Made by a program: the position numbers and the translations under genes
The notes under the pieces: model-generated
What the model saw: only the letters and a program-made list of their open reading frames with translations
The model's database searches: none
Told to the model about the DNA's origin: nothing
Origin: Sergeia podlipaevii
Taxonomy: Eukaryota > Euglenozoa > Kinetoplastea > Trypanosomatida > Trypanosomatidae
NCBI GenBank assembly: GCA_030849805.1
Contig: JASANZ010002034.1
Span: forward strand, 1 to 37,058
Direction of reading: 5' to 3'
DNA: 37,058 bases
Shown: positions 27,016-35,380 of the stretch, piece by piece
Layout: every line of letters starts with the position of its first letter
Numbering within the stretch: the first letter of the stretch is position 1

Positions 27016-27564
27016 ATGAAAGCGGTTATAAACTCAATAGCGTTCACAGGATCACGTGTGATTGCTGGTGTGGCGGAAAATCCATATCGGCTAGAAGTTC
27101 TTTCTTGGTATCGAAAATGCCTGAAGGCTGCCTTTACCGTGCCGTGGGACACCGACGCTGACGCCATTTATGTTCTGGAAGAATCTCGTCGTTTGTTTAA
27201 TCAAAATATGCACTTGAGAGATCTTGAGAAGATTAACCGCAAGGTGCGCGAGGTAGAGATGCGCTATGCACTAGCAGTACACTACAACATTCCTTACCCA
27301 AGACCATACTACAAGACACAAGGCTCGGCGCAAGAGAGTACTGTTACCTACTCCCCCTATCTGGACTCTTACTACGATCATCCTATCAGCCCTTATACTG
27401 GCTACATTCAAGAAGGCAGCACCAACGGTGCGGTGGCTGGTGGGGGAATGAGCACGGACTACTACTTTGAGGACGTTGTTGGCGTTGCAGATATCGCAGG
27501 CAGGAAGAACAGCTTTGATACGGCGCTAGAGCCAACCTCCACGATGAAAGGATCACCCGAATGA
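27016..27564 (+). CDS. Complex1_LYR-family protein, probable NDUFB9-like complex I subunit (182 aa)
   Basis: Residues about 24-100 form the three-helix LYR domain. The motif is a W-Y-R variant in EVLSWYRKCLKAAF (the usual L-Y-R). It is followed by a second helix (AIYVLEESRRLFNQN) and a third with LRDLEKINRKVREVEMRYALA. After that comes HYNIPYPRPYYK, resembling the Q-x-P-x-P segment after the LYR fold of NDUFB9 (B22). The C-terminal ~80 residues are Tyr-, Gly- and Ser-rich and not conserved to my knowledge. LYR proteins bind mitochondrial acyl carrier protein and serve as complex I subunits or Fe-S assembly factors, so the protein should act in the mitochondrion. There is no classical presequence beyond MKAVINSIAFTGSRVIAG. 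Other LYR members (NDUFA6, assembly factors) are alternatives. The leader is only about 13 nt. Confidence 0.65.
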   Translation: MKAVINSIAFTGSRVIAGVAENPYRLEVLSWYRKCLKAAFTVPWDTDADAIYVLEESRRLFNQNMHLRDLEKINRKVREVEMRYALAVHYNIPYPRPYYKTQGSAQESTVTYSPYLDSYYDHPISPYTGYIQEGSTNGAVAGGGMSTDYYFEDVVGVADIAGRKNSFDTALEPTSTMKGSPE

Positions 27565-28679
27565 TTGGATGATGTACAGCTATAATTTTTTACTATCAAT
27601 CTTTTTTTTTTTTTTTTGTAAGTCCGTCGCATTTTTTCCCTCCACCTCCTTAGAGTTTAATTATCTCTATAGGACTTGCTTATGTCTTTACGACTGCGCG
27701 CAGTCTGATGGGTGCGCTTTTTTAAAAAAAAAAAACAGTTGTGACACTTTCAGGAATGAACGCTTTTCTTTTTAAAGAAAACATGAAGGAGAGAAAATAT
27801 GCTACGAAACACAGTCACAGAAGCTCCTCTATAGAGGAAAGCGGTGCTGAAGTGTAGAAAGAAAAAAATAAGAACTGAAAGGCGAGAAATTACTTGGATT
27901 GCTATCGTTTATTTTTCTTTTCTTATTGTTGCATTGCTATTATATTTACAAAATACTTACATACTCACACATGATCCGCAAATCAAAACAAAATGTGAGT
28001 TTATCTTGTCTTTTGAGTGACTGAAAGGACCCATTTTCTTTTTAATGCTTTAGCTAAAGGGGAATTCGGCGTGCTTCACTTATGTAAATACTTATTTTCT
28101 TATCACTTTTGGTTGCTGTTGGAAAAGGAATGCTTTTTTTTGTCTTCCTTTAATAATGGCCTTTGTCTCTTTTTTTAAAATCTTCTCTTTATTGTTGAAC
28201 ACCTTCTTTTTTCCTTTTAGTGTGCAGACGTGCTTGCCTGGTCAAAAATAGATTTTTTTTTCTTATTAGCACTCAAGCAGAGTAAGCACTGCTCTCCGGC
28301 ACCTAAACCACTGCCACCAGAGCTGTTGCCAAAAGTTATTGTCTCTCTTTCTTTTTCTTTTTTTTTTGTCCCACGTTTCCACGTCTCCAGTAGTTTCGTA
28401 TATACACACACATACTACTAGTTTACTATACTCACACTATTTTGCGCACGTACGTTTTATCATATATATATTCATCTTTTTCTCTTCTTCTTTTTATTAA
28501 TCTATTTATTGTTGCTATTTTTGCTTCAAATACAAACAAGGTATTGTCATATAAACCCCTCTTTTTTATTGTTGTTGGTGCCGTTGCTGTTGTGCTCCTG
28601 GTGTCCCACTTTTATCTGCTTGTTTTTTTTGCTTTATTGCTATTTTTTTTTTCTTTTTGCGACGAGCGGAGCTGGAAAC
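27565..28679 (+). other. Long intergenic spacer (1.1 kb)
   Basis: AT-rich. Features include a T15 run at about 27602-27617, a T6A12 run at 27718-27735, a near-palindrome TTTTCTTTTTAAAGAAAA at about 27764-27781, and many poly-T stretches. The next gene's open frame reaches back to 28509, but it encodes a Leu/Phe run from T-rich leader. The last pyrimidine tract (28640-28659) is followed by AG at 28665-28666 and 28670-28671, giving a 9-14 nt leader if used. No RNA gene is evident. Confidence 0.5.
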
Positions 28680-30596
28680 ATGAACTCTTTATCGTTTGAC
28701 AAACTTCGTAGCGGGGGGTTGCGGACTAGGCAGAAGGAAGCAGAGCTGTTAAGCAGAGACAGTCTGCACACCGCTTTACCTCTTGTGACGAAGGGCTACC
28801 GTGATACCATGGACGTTTCTTATTTACTTGGCACAAGCGCAGAGGCATCTGTGAGTGACACAGGCGAAAAGGACGCTATTCTTATCTCAAAGACGACTGG
28901 AGCTTGGATGACGGTCCGGCGGTGGGTGCGGCACCTTCCGTATTTTTTTTTGACCTGTCTTTCTCTTGTCTGGGAGATAGTGGCTGGGGTGCTCGGTATT
29001 CCTATTGTGACGCCTGAGTTCAGCGCACTTGAAGGCCAGCTTGCCAAGACAGAGAGCTATTCTGAGTGGCGTGTGGTGGCTCGCATGTTGGACGAACTGG
29101 ATGGCTACGACGAGTGGTGCACGGAGGAGAGCTCGGACTACTTTAGCTTTCAAGGCATCATGGGGTCCATTCAAGAGCTAGGAGCACTCAAGCGTGTAGG
29201 GGACACCTGCGCTTTGCTCGATGCCCTCGCGTCGGTGGTGCAGCGCTCTCCATATGGCATTAATAACTCCCAGTTGTATCGCTACCGCACAGGCACCAAG
29301 AATGTCATTCACTCATACACCTCACTCATCTGCTTCCTCGTGCGCAGCCTCGTCCGCGATGACCCAAAGGCGACCCCCCAACAGCGCTACAACGCGGTTG
29401 CGCAGATGCGAAACAACTACGGCACCACAGCTCTTCTATTAAACGGGGGTGTCCTGACTGCTCCTATCCATCTTGGTGTGGCTAAGGCACTGCATGAGGT
29501 AGGCTTGCTCCCGCGGGTGATATACGGCAGTCGTGCTGGCGCCATCGTAGCAGCTTTGCTGGCCTGCAAGGAGAACATAACCGCGATTGATGAATCTCTT
29601 CTGAACTTTAGCGCCTTCTCTCGCCGGAGCACACAGGACGTGACGCAACGACGGTGGCATCGCTTCCGCACGGAAGGCCATCTGATGGACGCGACGGTGC
29701 TGCTGCGCTTTACCCGAGAAAATCTGGGGGATATGACCTTCATGGATGCGTACCGTTTGACGGGACGTGTGCTGAACATTCAATACACCTCTTTCTATTA
29801 CAATGATGACGAGGAGACAAAAGGGAGGAGCGGGCGTCGTGCTTCTGCCCGCGACCCAAGTGACCGTGTGCAGCGGTGCTCATGCCTGCTCAACTATCTT
29901 ACCACTCCCAACGTCCTTGTGTACTCTGCCGCAGTATCGTCTATGGCATCGGTGCCCTTCATGTTCGAGCGGGTCCCCCTTCTGGCTCGGAACTTGGATG
30001 GCACAGTTGAGGAATACGATCCTGCTGTTCTTACTCGCAGCTACCCGCTGAGTCGCAACGATCGCAACGGCGGCGACCGATCCACTGCGCTACACCGCCT
30101 TCGTGAGTTGTTTCACATACGATGTTTCATTGTGTCTGAGTGCTCTACCGCCCGCGTTCCGCTCTTGAACTGGCGACGCTGGTGCTTTACAGGCGGTGAG
30201 GACCCAAAGCTGGTGCGTGGCGCGCGAGTCTTTTGGCGTGAAGTGAGCCGGCTTGCTAGCAGCCTCGCTTCACACACCCGCCTGCTAGATTACCACTTCA
30301 CCACGGCAATTGAGAATGATGTTCCGAGTCGCATGGTGGAAGGGGCAGAGGGCACAGGCGACACACTTGTCATTTACCCCATATCGAGTCTCTCGGAGTT
30401 ATTTGAGCTATGGGGGAGTCCATCTCCCCAGCAGCTGCGGAGAAGCTTGCTAAGATGCGAGCGGCAGGTGTGGCCCAGACTTGAAGAGGTCCGCATGTAT
30501 CGTGCGATTGAACAAGCGTTGGCTGCTACACTGCGCGACCTCCGAGCACGGTACCCTGATCAGATTGATCCTCACGCCGCTACGGCAGTTTTTTAA
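28680..30596 (+). CDS. DUF3336/patatin-like protein of the TAG-lipase (Tgl/SDP1) type, predicted catalytically inactive (638 aa)
   Basis: The start is ATG 28680; upstream codons are T-rich leader. After a polar N-terminus, residues 86-110 form a hydrophobic segment of the type found in lipid-droplet lipases. It precedes a DUF3336-like region (about 115-240: SEWRVVARMLDELDGYDEW) and then a patatin domain. In active relatives the oxyanion motif is GGGxxG and the nucleophile is Ser in GSSAG. Here they are NGGVLTA (255-261) and GSRAG (283-287), so the nucleophile position is Arg285 (CGT at 29532-29534). The second catalytic residue, Asp of DG[GS] in the W-[VI]-D-G-S block, is replaced by SYPLSRNDRNGGDRS just before LRELFHIRCFIVSE. 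The overall fold is preserved along its length with no frameshift, which points to a retained pseudoenzyme rather than decay. A regulatory or lipid-binding role is inference. Confidence 0.85.
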   Translation: MNSLSFDKLRSGGLRTRQKEAELLSRDSLHTALPLVTKGYRDTMDVSYLLGTSAEASVSDTGEKDAILISKTTGAWMTVRRWVRHLPYFFLTCLSLVWEIVAGVLGIPIVTPEFSALEGQLAKTESYSEWRVVARMLDELDGYDEWCTEESSDYFSFQGIMGSIQELGALKRVGDTCALLDALASVVQRSPYGINNSQLYRYRTGTKNVIHSYTSLICFLVRSLVRDDPKATPQQRYNAVAQMRNNYGTTALLLNGGVLTAPIHLGVAKALHEVGLLPRVIYGSRAGAIVAALLACKENITAIDESLLNFSAFSRRSTQDVTQRRWHRFRTEGHLMDATVLLRFTRENLGDMTFMDAYRLTGRVLNIQYTSFYYNDDEETKGRSGRRASARDPSDRVQRCSCLLNYLTTPNVLVYSAAVSSMASVPFMFERVPLLARNLDGTVEEYDPAVLTRSYPLSRNDRNGGDRSTALHRLRELFHIRCFIVSECSTARVPLLNWRRWCFTGGEDPKLVRGARVFWREVSRLASSLASHTRLLDYHFTTAIENDVPSRMVEGAEGTGDTLVIYPISSLSELFELWGSPSPQQLRRSLLRCERQVWPRLEEVRMYRAIEQALAATLRDLRARYPDQIDPHAATAVF

Positions 30597-31342
30597 GACC
30601 AATTTAACAGAGAAAGAGAAGGAAGAGAGAAAAAAAAAAGCAAGAGGTGTGCGTGTTGAGTAGGCCATTTCCGTTTTAACGAAGGAGGGAAAACACCTTG
30701 CACATTTTAACGTGGAGGCGCGTTGATTTACCCCCCCCCCCTCCCCTCCCCTAGTTTTTCTTTTTCTCTCTCTATCTTTGTATTATGCAGCAATGCGGTT
30801 GAGGGAAGTTCCGCGTTTCTTTCTTTGCTTGTTTGCTACGCTTTGGCTCTACTGTCTATTCTTTGCTGACTGTTATTATTACTGATTTGGTGTAAGAGCC
30901 TTATGTATACTTCCTGGTGTTTTCTTTCTTTCTTTCTTTCCTTCTCTCCTTTGCGTGAATACATTTTTATAATGCATACCTGAACCTTTCTCTCTCTCTC
31001 TCTTTACGCAGCATAAATCTATAAAATTGTCTGCATGTTTTCTCTTTTCCACTGCTTCATAGCACAATATGCAACTCTTCTCCTCATTTTGGATTGTAGC
31101 ATCTTGGTTATCTTTCTGCTTCTTTCTTTTGTTTTTCTCTTTCGTTTTTGTTTTCCTTTTTATTATTATCTCTTTTGTTTTGACATGTGCGCTGTACCGA
31201 ACCTATAGAGTTTTGATATCCTGAATTCTCTCTCACTCCCCGTAAAGCAACATATCGTTTTTTTTTTTCATCAATTGCTCTTTAACGACTTGCAAGGAAA
31301 CCGTTTATCGAATAAGCGGCACATACTCTGAAGAGCTGAACA
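30597..31342 (+). other. Intergenic spacer with C tract and tract-rich 3' end
   Basis: Contains an 11-base C run at 30731-30741 extended by CCCCT repeats to about 30752, TTTC repeats near 30923-30940, and (TC)n near 30988-31003. A T run at 31258-31268 precedes AG at 31295-31296, the candidate acceptor of the next gene. No gene is seen. Confidence 0.5.
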
Positions 31343-32141
31343 ATGTTACACATGACCCCCAAGCTGCTGGCGCTCGCCGTCACAGTCGCCCTGCTCGTGG
31401 CGCTCACTACCATATGTGGTGCTGTGCAGGTGAATCTCATTTCCGACATTCACCTTGACCCCGCCTACGGCACTGCCAAAGGCTACAAGTGCATCTCTCC
31501 CAACGATCCTCTCTTTGGCAAGGCTGGCTGCGACTCTCCTAAAGGACTTGTTGACACTGTGATGGCTGATGTGTCTGGGCAGCTCAGTGCGTTCACTATA
31601 TATGGTGGTGACTGGCAGCGCCATCACTTCACGGAAAGCGGTCTCTCTGAGACTTCTGTCTTCTCTTCACTTTCTGAATCCTTCAAGTCCATCAAAACAA
31701 GTGGCAAGTATCCTTCCCCGGCTTTTGTGGGTACACTTGGTAACAACGATGTCGTGCCTGACTATACTTTTGAATGGAACGCGTCGACTCACCCCGAGAC
31801 TGACGTCCGCATTGACATGATGGCGAATGAAGGGCTTCTCACCGATGCCGAGGCCACTACGATGAAGAAGTGTGGCTACTACAGTTATGACGTGGTCGGG
31901 TCCGACCTGACAGTTATCTCGCTGCACACGCTGGTCTGGACGTTTATGATCAAGCCCGTGGTCCCGGACACCGAGGAGGACCCCTGCGGCCAGTTTGATT
32001 TCCTTGAGAAGACGGTTGCCAAGGCGCGTGCTGCTGGCAACAAGGTGATCATCCTCAGCCACATCCCTCCTCTCGCGAATGTCTTCAGCATTATTGGTCA
32101 GGGAAAATTTAAAACGGAAGCGGAGGATACGTACTGGAAGC
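31321..32141 (+). repeat. Direct repeat copy 1 (5' part of phosphodiesterase gene A)
   Basis: About 820 bp that is nearly identical to 33625-34445, at an offset of 2304 bp. The identity starts only 22 bp upstream of the ATG and stops abruptly inside the coding sequence near codon 266. Upstream spacers are unrelated. Confidence 0.9.
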
Positions 32142-32677
32142 CTGTTTTTCTGGATCGCTATTACAACCTTCTCTTCAAGAACAAGGATATCGTCAAGTTA
32201 CAGATCTTTGGCCACACTCATTTTTTTGCTCCGTTTGCCTTCCCAGTGTCTGGCGTTCCTGGTCTGATTATACCAGCCGTGTCACCTGTTTTCAAGAACT
32301 GGCCTGCCTACATGGTGGCTGAGTTCAGCAGCAAATGGGAGTTGGAGGAGCTCAACATGCGGTTCTTTTCCCTTCACGATGAAACCTGGCATGATGGACC
32401 TTTTGGGACTGGCGCACTCTGCCTGCCTCTTGGGTTCAGGGATGTTGACAGTATGCAGTCCACTTTCAAGGGGATGCTGACCGAGACCCCCATGTTTCAC
32501 AACTATCTTCGCATGTACGCTGTGGGAAAACATGCAGGCCAGAAGGACACCTATGGCATAGGGAACTGTGACTCCTGGTGCCGTGCCATCATGGTGTGTG
32601 GTATGACGGAGAGCAAGTACGACGACCTCGTGAACTGTACTAACGAATACCTCGCGACTCTTCCGTCCTCTTTGTAG
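31343..32677 (+). CDS. Metallophosphatase, acid-sphingomyelinase-like/endopolyphosphatase-like, secreted (copy A, 444 aa)
   Basis: A signal peptide (residues 5-27, hydrophobic core ending CGAV) precedes a calcineurin-like phosphoesterase domain. Metal-binding motifs are SDIHLDP (Asp35, His37), YGGDW (Asp90), LGNND (133-136), LSHIPP (His240) and FGHTHFF (290-295). The spacing and C-terminal Cys-rich part (CDSWCRAIMVCG) fit the SMPDL3/ASM branch. The usual GNH[ED] is GNND, which as I recall also occurs in fungal endopolyphosphatases. Substrates could be nucleotide, phospholipid head-group or polyphosphate esters; I cannot choose. The protein ends at residue 444 without any membrane anchor, so it should be soluble in the secretory pathway or secreted. 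It is followed by a tandem paralogue that is almost identical up to residue ~266. Confidence 0.88.
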   Translation: MLHMTPKLLALAVTVALLVALTTICGAVQVNLISDIHLDPAYGTAKGYKCISPNDPLFGKAGCDSPKGLVDTVMADVSGQLSAFTIYGGDWQRHHFTESGLSETSVFSSLSESFKSIKTSGKYPSPAFVGTLGNNDVVPDYTFEWNASTHPETDVRIDMMANEGLLTDAEATTMKKCGYYSYDVVGSDLTVISLHTLVWTFMIKPVVPDTEEDPCGQFDFLEKTVAKARAAGNKVIILSHIPPLANVFSIIGQGKFKTEAEDTYWKPVFLDRYYNLLFKNKDIVKLQIFGHTHFFAPFAFPVSGVPGLIIPAVSPVFKNWPAYMVAEFSSKWELEELNMRFFSLHDETWHDGPFGTGALCLPLGFRDVDSMQSTFKGMLTETPMFHNYLRMYAVGKHAGQKDTYGIGNCDSWCRAIMVCGMTESKYDDLVNCTNEYLATLPSSL

Positions 32678-33378
32678 TCATCCTCGTCGTTTTCGACCAT
32701 TCTGTCTCCTTAAGGAAAAAATATGATTTTTATTATTTTTTCCATTTTAGCGATTTGTGGTGAATGGTACCGAGTGACTAGTTTTTCTCTATGAATCGCA
32801 AACTTTTTTATGTTTCTTTTCCCCTCTCCTCTTTGTTGCGTGCGTCGATAGGGCTGGCATCAAAAGGTGAAGAGGAAAAAAACATTGCTTGATTGTAGCT
32901 GAATTTCTCTACGATTTTTTTTTAAATTATCTTTTCAACATTTATACGTTTCTTTTTTGTTTGTGAAGTTTTTAATAAGGCCTTTTTTTTGCGTATCGGA
33001 AGGAATTTTTTTTTTCAAAATTCTTCTTACTGCTTGTGTATGCAACAGTTAGCAGTGCTTTAGCAATAGAAGACGCCATCGTAAAGATCACATTATCTAT
33101 ATATTCTCTCTTCAAAAAAAAAGTAATACAATGACCTCATTTTATATGTATGACTATCTCGAAACAGTTTTACTGGAATAAAGGAATGAAAGCAATCAAG
33201 CATACAAACACGCACACACATTTTTATGTGTGTCTTGCGCGTTGACAGTCTCTGGCATTTCGACTTCTTTTTTGTCAATGCACATGTGTTGATTGGAGCG
33301 TACAATCCACATCGCAATAGTACTACTCTTTCATTGCTTTTCTCCTTTGAACATTGCAACAATGGTTTTCTGTGACAT

Positions 33379-33399
33379 CATATATATATATATATATAT
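33379..33399. repeat. (TA)n microsatellite
   Basis: About ten TA units in the spacer between the two phosphodiesterase genes. Confidence 0.8.
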
Positions 33400-33552
33400 T
33401 TGCATTTGAATATCACATACTGGTAGTTTTCCTTAGATATCTACTCTCGCACACGCACTACTCTCCTTTCTACATAAAATAGTACAACAAGCACACACTC
33501 GCACACATACACACATACCTATTAGCGTGCATTGCATTCCCGTAGTACTTAA

Positions 33553-33580
33553 TTTTTTTTTTTTCCTTTGCTTTTTAAAG
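33553..33580 (+). promoter_or_regulatory. Trans-splice acceptor for phosphodiesterase copy B
   Basis: A T/C tract ends in AAAG with AG at 33579-33580, giving a leader of about 66 nt. The corresponding acceptor of copy A (AG 31295-31296) lies in unrelated sequence, so the two mRNAs differ in most of their leaders. Confidence 0.6.
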
Positions 33581-33624
33581 AGAAACACGTTTCCCCTCGT
33601 GACTACAGTGTCATTTATATATCG

Positions 33625-34445
33625 ACATACTCTGAAGAGCTGAACAATGTTACGCATGACCCCCAAGCTGCTGGCGTTCGCCGTCACAGTCGCCCTGCTC
33701 CTGGCGCTCACTACCATATGTGGCGCTGTGCAGGTGAATCTCATTTCCGACATTCACCTTGACCCCGCCTACGGCACTGCCAAGGGCTACAAGTGCATCT
33801 CTCCCAACGATCCTCTCTTTGGCAAGGCTGGCTGCGACTCTCCTAAAGGACTTGTTGACACTGTGATGGCTGATGTGTCTGGACAGTCCAGTGCGTTCAC
33901 TATATATGGTGGTGACTGGCAGCGCCATCACTTCACGGAAAGCGGTCTCTCTGAAACTTCTGTCTTCTCTTCACTTTCTAAATCCTTCAAGTCCATCGAA
34001 ACAAGCGGCACGTATCCTTCCCCGGCTTTTGTGGGTACACTTGGTAACAACGATGTCGTGCCTGACTATACTTTTGAATGGAACGCGTCGACTCACCCCG
34101 AGACTGACGTTCGCATTGACATGATGGCGAATGAAGGGCTTCTCACCGTTGCCGAAGCCACTACGATGAAGAAGTGTGGCTACTACAGTCATGACGTGGC
34201 CGGGGCCAACCTGACAGTTATCTCGCTGCACACGCTGATCTGGACGTTTATGATCAAGCCCGTGGTCCCGGACACCGAGGAGGACCCCTGCGGCCAGTTT
34301 GATTTCCTTGAGAAGACGGTTGCCAAGGCGCGTGCTGCTGGCAACAAGGTGATCATCCTCAGCCACATCCCTCCTCTCGCGAATGTCTTCAGCATTATTG
34401 GTCAGGGAAAATTTAAAACGGAAGCGGAGGATACGTACTGGAGGC
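33625..34445 (+). repeat. Direct repeat copy 2 (5' part of phosphodiesterase gene B)
   Basis: The near-identical partner of 31321-32141. Over the ~266 shared residues I count about 14 amino-acid differences, and then identity drops abruptly after the shared DTYW. Confidence 0.9.
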
Positions 34446-35380
34446 CTCATTTTGTGCAACGCTATTTCAGCATTCTTTCCAAGAACAAGGATATTATTCG
34501 CGTGCAGTTTTTTGGCCACACTCACTTCTTCACCCCTCTTGCCATTCCTGAGTCTGGCGTGATTGCCTTCATTCTTCCTGCCGTGTCACCCCTCTATGCC
34601 AACCATCCCACGTACCTGTTGGCGGACTTTGGACCCACCTGGACGCTGGAGGACCTGCGAATTCGGTATCTGGCGTCCAATGGCACGTGGCTCAACGGTG
34701 TTCGCGCAGTCGGCGCGCTGGCCCTTCCTTCTGGCTTTGGTGATGTCAATGAGGTGCAGTTGATGCTCTCCCGCATGGTTACCGTTGACTTTTTGTTTGA
34801 CAACTACATGGATATGTACGCCCCTGGAGAGAACCAAGCCACCAATTTCGGACACAAGTGCGATGCGTGGTGCCGTGCTGTGATGGTGTGTGGCATGACC
34901 TACAGTGCCTATGACGAGATCAAGACGTGTGCGTACAACGCGATGGCGCCAGTTGCACCACCGGTGAATCTGAGCGCGTCAGTCGTTACCGCCGTTCTCA
35001 TGATTGGTGTGCCAATCTCAGTGGTCATCATCTTTGCGATGGCGCACGTCGTCCCTAGAGTGCGCTCTGGGGAGTGCAGCTGGGATAAGATCGATTACGA
35101 CTGGCGCCACGAGTTGCTGGGAGAGACTTCAAGGAAGGAGAAGGCGCGAAGGGAGGCTGCTGCTACTGCTGCGGATGATAATGCCGCGGAGAGACGTGCA
35201 GGGCGCGTGGGCAGTGAGGCCGTCCGTGTTGAGGAGGCCTCTGACACGGCGGCGGCTTCTGGTGCAGTTGCGTATTCCGAAATAGGGTCGCGGACTGCCT
35301 TCGATGAAGTTCCCAGGGCTTATCAGCATCGCGAAGAGATGCACAGCGCTGCTGTGAGCATGACTGAGCCTCGTGAGTGA
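33647..35380 (+). CDS. Metallophosphatase, acid-sphingomyelinase-like/endopolyphosphatase-like, membrane-anchored (copy B, 577 aa)
   Basis: The first ~266 residues are almost the same as copy A: signal peptide, then SDIHLDP, YGGDW, LGNND and LSHIPP. The second half is homologous but diverged: FGHTHFFTP, then PAVSPLYANHPTY, and the Cys-rich CDAWCRAVMVCGMTYSAYDE. Unlike copy A it continues past the Cys-rich end with a membrane span near 444-467 (SASVVTAVLMIGVPISVVIIFAM). A ~110-residue Arg/Glu/Ala-rich cytosolic tail follows. The catalytic domain is therefore predicted to face the lumen or the outside in a type I orientation. All metal-ligand motifs seen in copy A are kept. The pair probably arose by tandem duplication, with either later loss of the anchor in A or gain in B. 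Substrate is unknown. Confidence 0.9.
   Translation: MLRMTPKLLAFAVTVALLLALTTICGAVQVNLISDIHLDPAYGTAKGYKCISPNDPLFGKAGCDSPKGLVDTVMADVSGQSSAFTIYGGDWQRHHFTESGLSETSVFSSLSKSFKSIETSGTYPSPAFVGTLGNNDVVPDYTFEWNASTHPETDVRIDMMANEGLLTVAEATTMKKCGYYSHDVAGANLTVISLHTLIWTFMIKPVVPDTEEDPCGQFDFLEKTVAKARAAGNKVIILSHIPPLANVFSIIGQGKFKTEAEDTYWRPHFVQRYFSILSKNKDIIRVQFFGHTHFFTPLAIPESGVIAFILPAVSPLYANHPTYLLADFGPTWTLEDLRIRYLASNGTWLNGVRAVGALALPSGFGDVNEVQLMLSRMVTVDFLFDNYMDMYAPGENQATNFGHKCDAWCRAVMVCGMTYSAYDEIKTCAYNAMAPVAPPVNLSASVVTAVLMIGVPISVVIIFAMAHVVPRVRSGECSWDKIDYDWRHELLGETSRKEKARREAAATAADDNAAERRAGRVGSEAVRVEEASDTAAASGAVAYSEIGSRTAFDEVPRAYQHREEMHSAAVSMTEPRE

Larger units (their letters stand above)
32678..33646 (+). other. Intergenic spacer between tandem phosphodiesterase genes
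   Basis: AT-rich with T runs at about 32917-32924, 32982-32989 and 33006-33015, a CA/CATA-rich stretch near 33211-33222 and 33487-33516, and (TA)n at 33379-33399. The pyrimidine tract 33553-33576 ends with AG at 33579-33580, the acceptor for copy B. The last 22 bases before the ATG are shared with the leader of copy A. Confidence 0.55.

Noticed and set aside
28509..28679. 57-residue very hydrophobic extension before the patatin-like protein
   Set aside because: It is the translated pyrimidine tract; acceptor AGs at 28665-28671 lie after it.
33971..34525. 184-codon minus-strand frame opposite phosphodiesterase copy B
   Set aside because: Shadow frame, mirrored by a similar but shorter frame opposite copy A because the DNA is duplicated.
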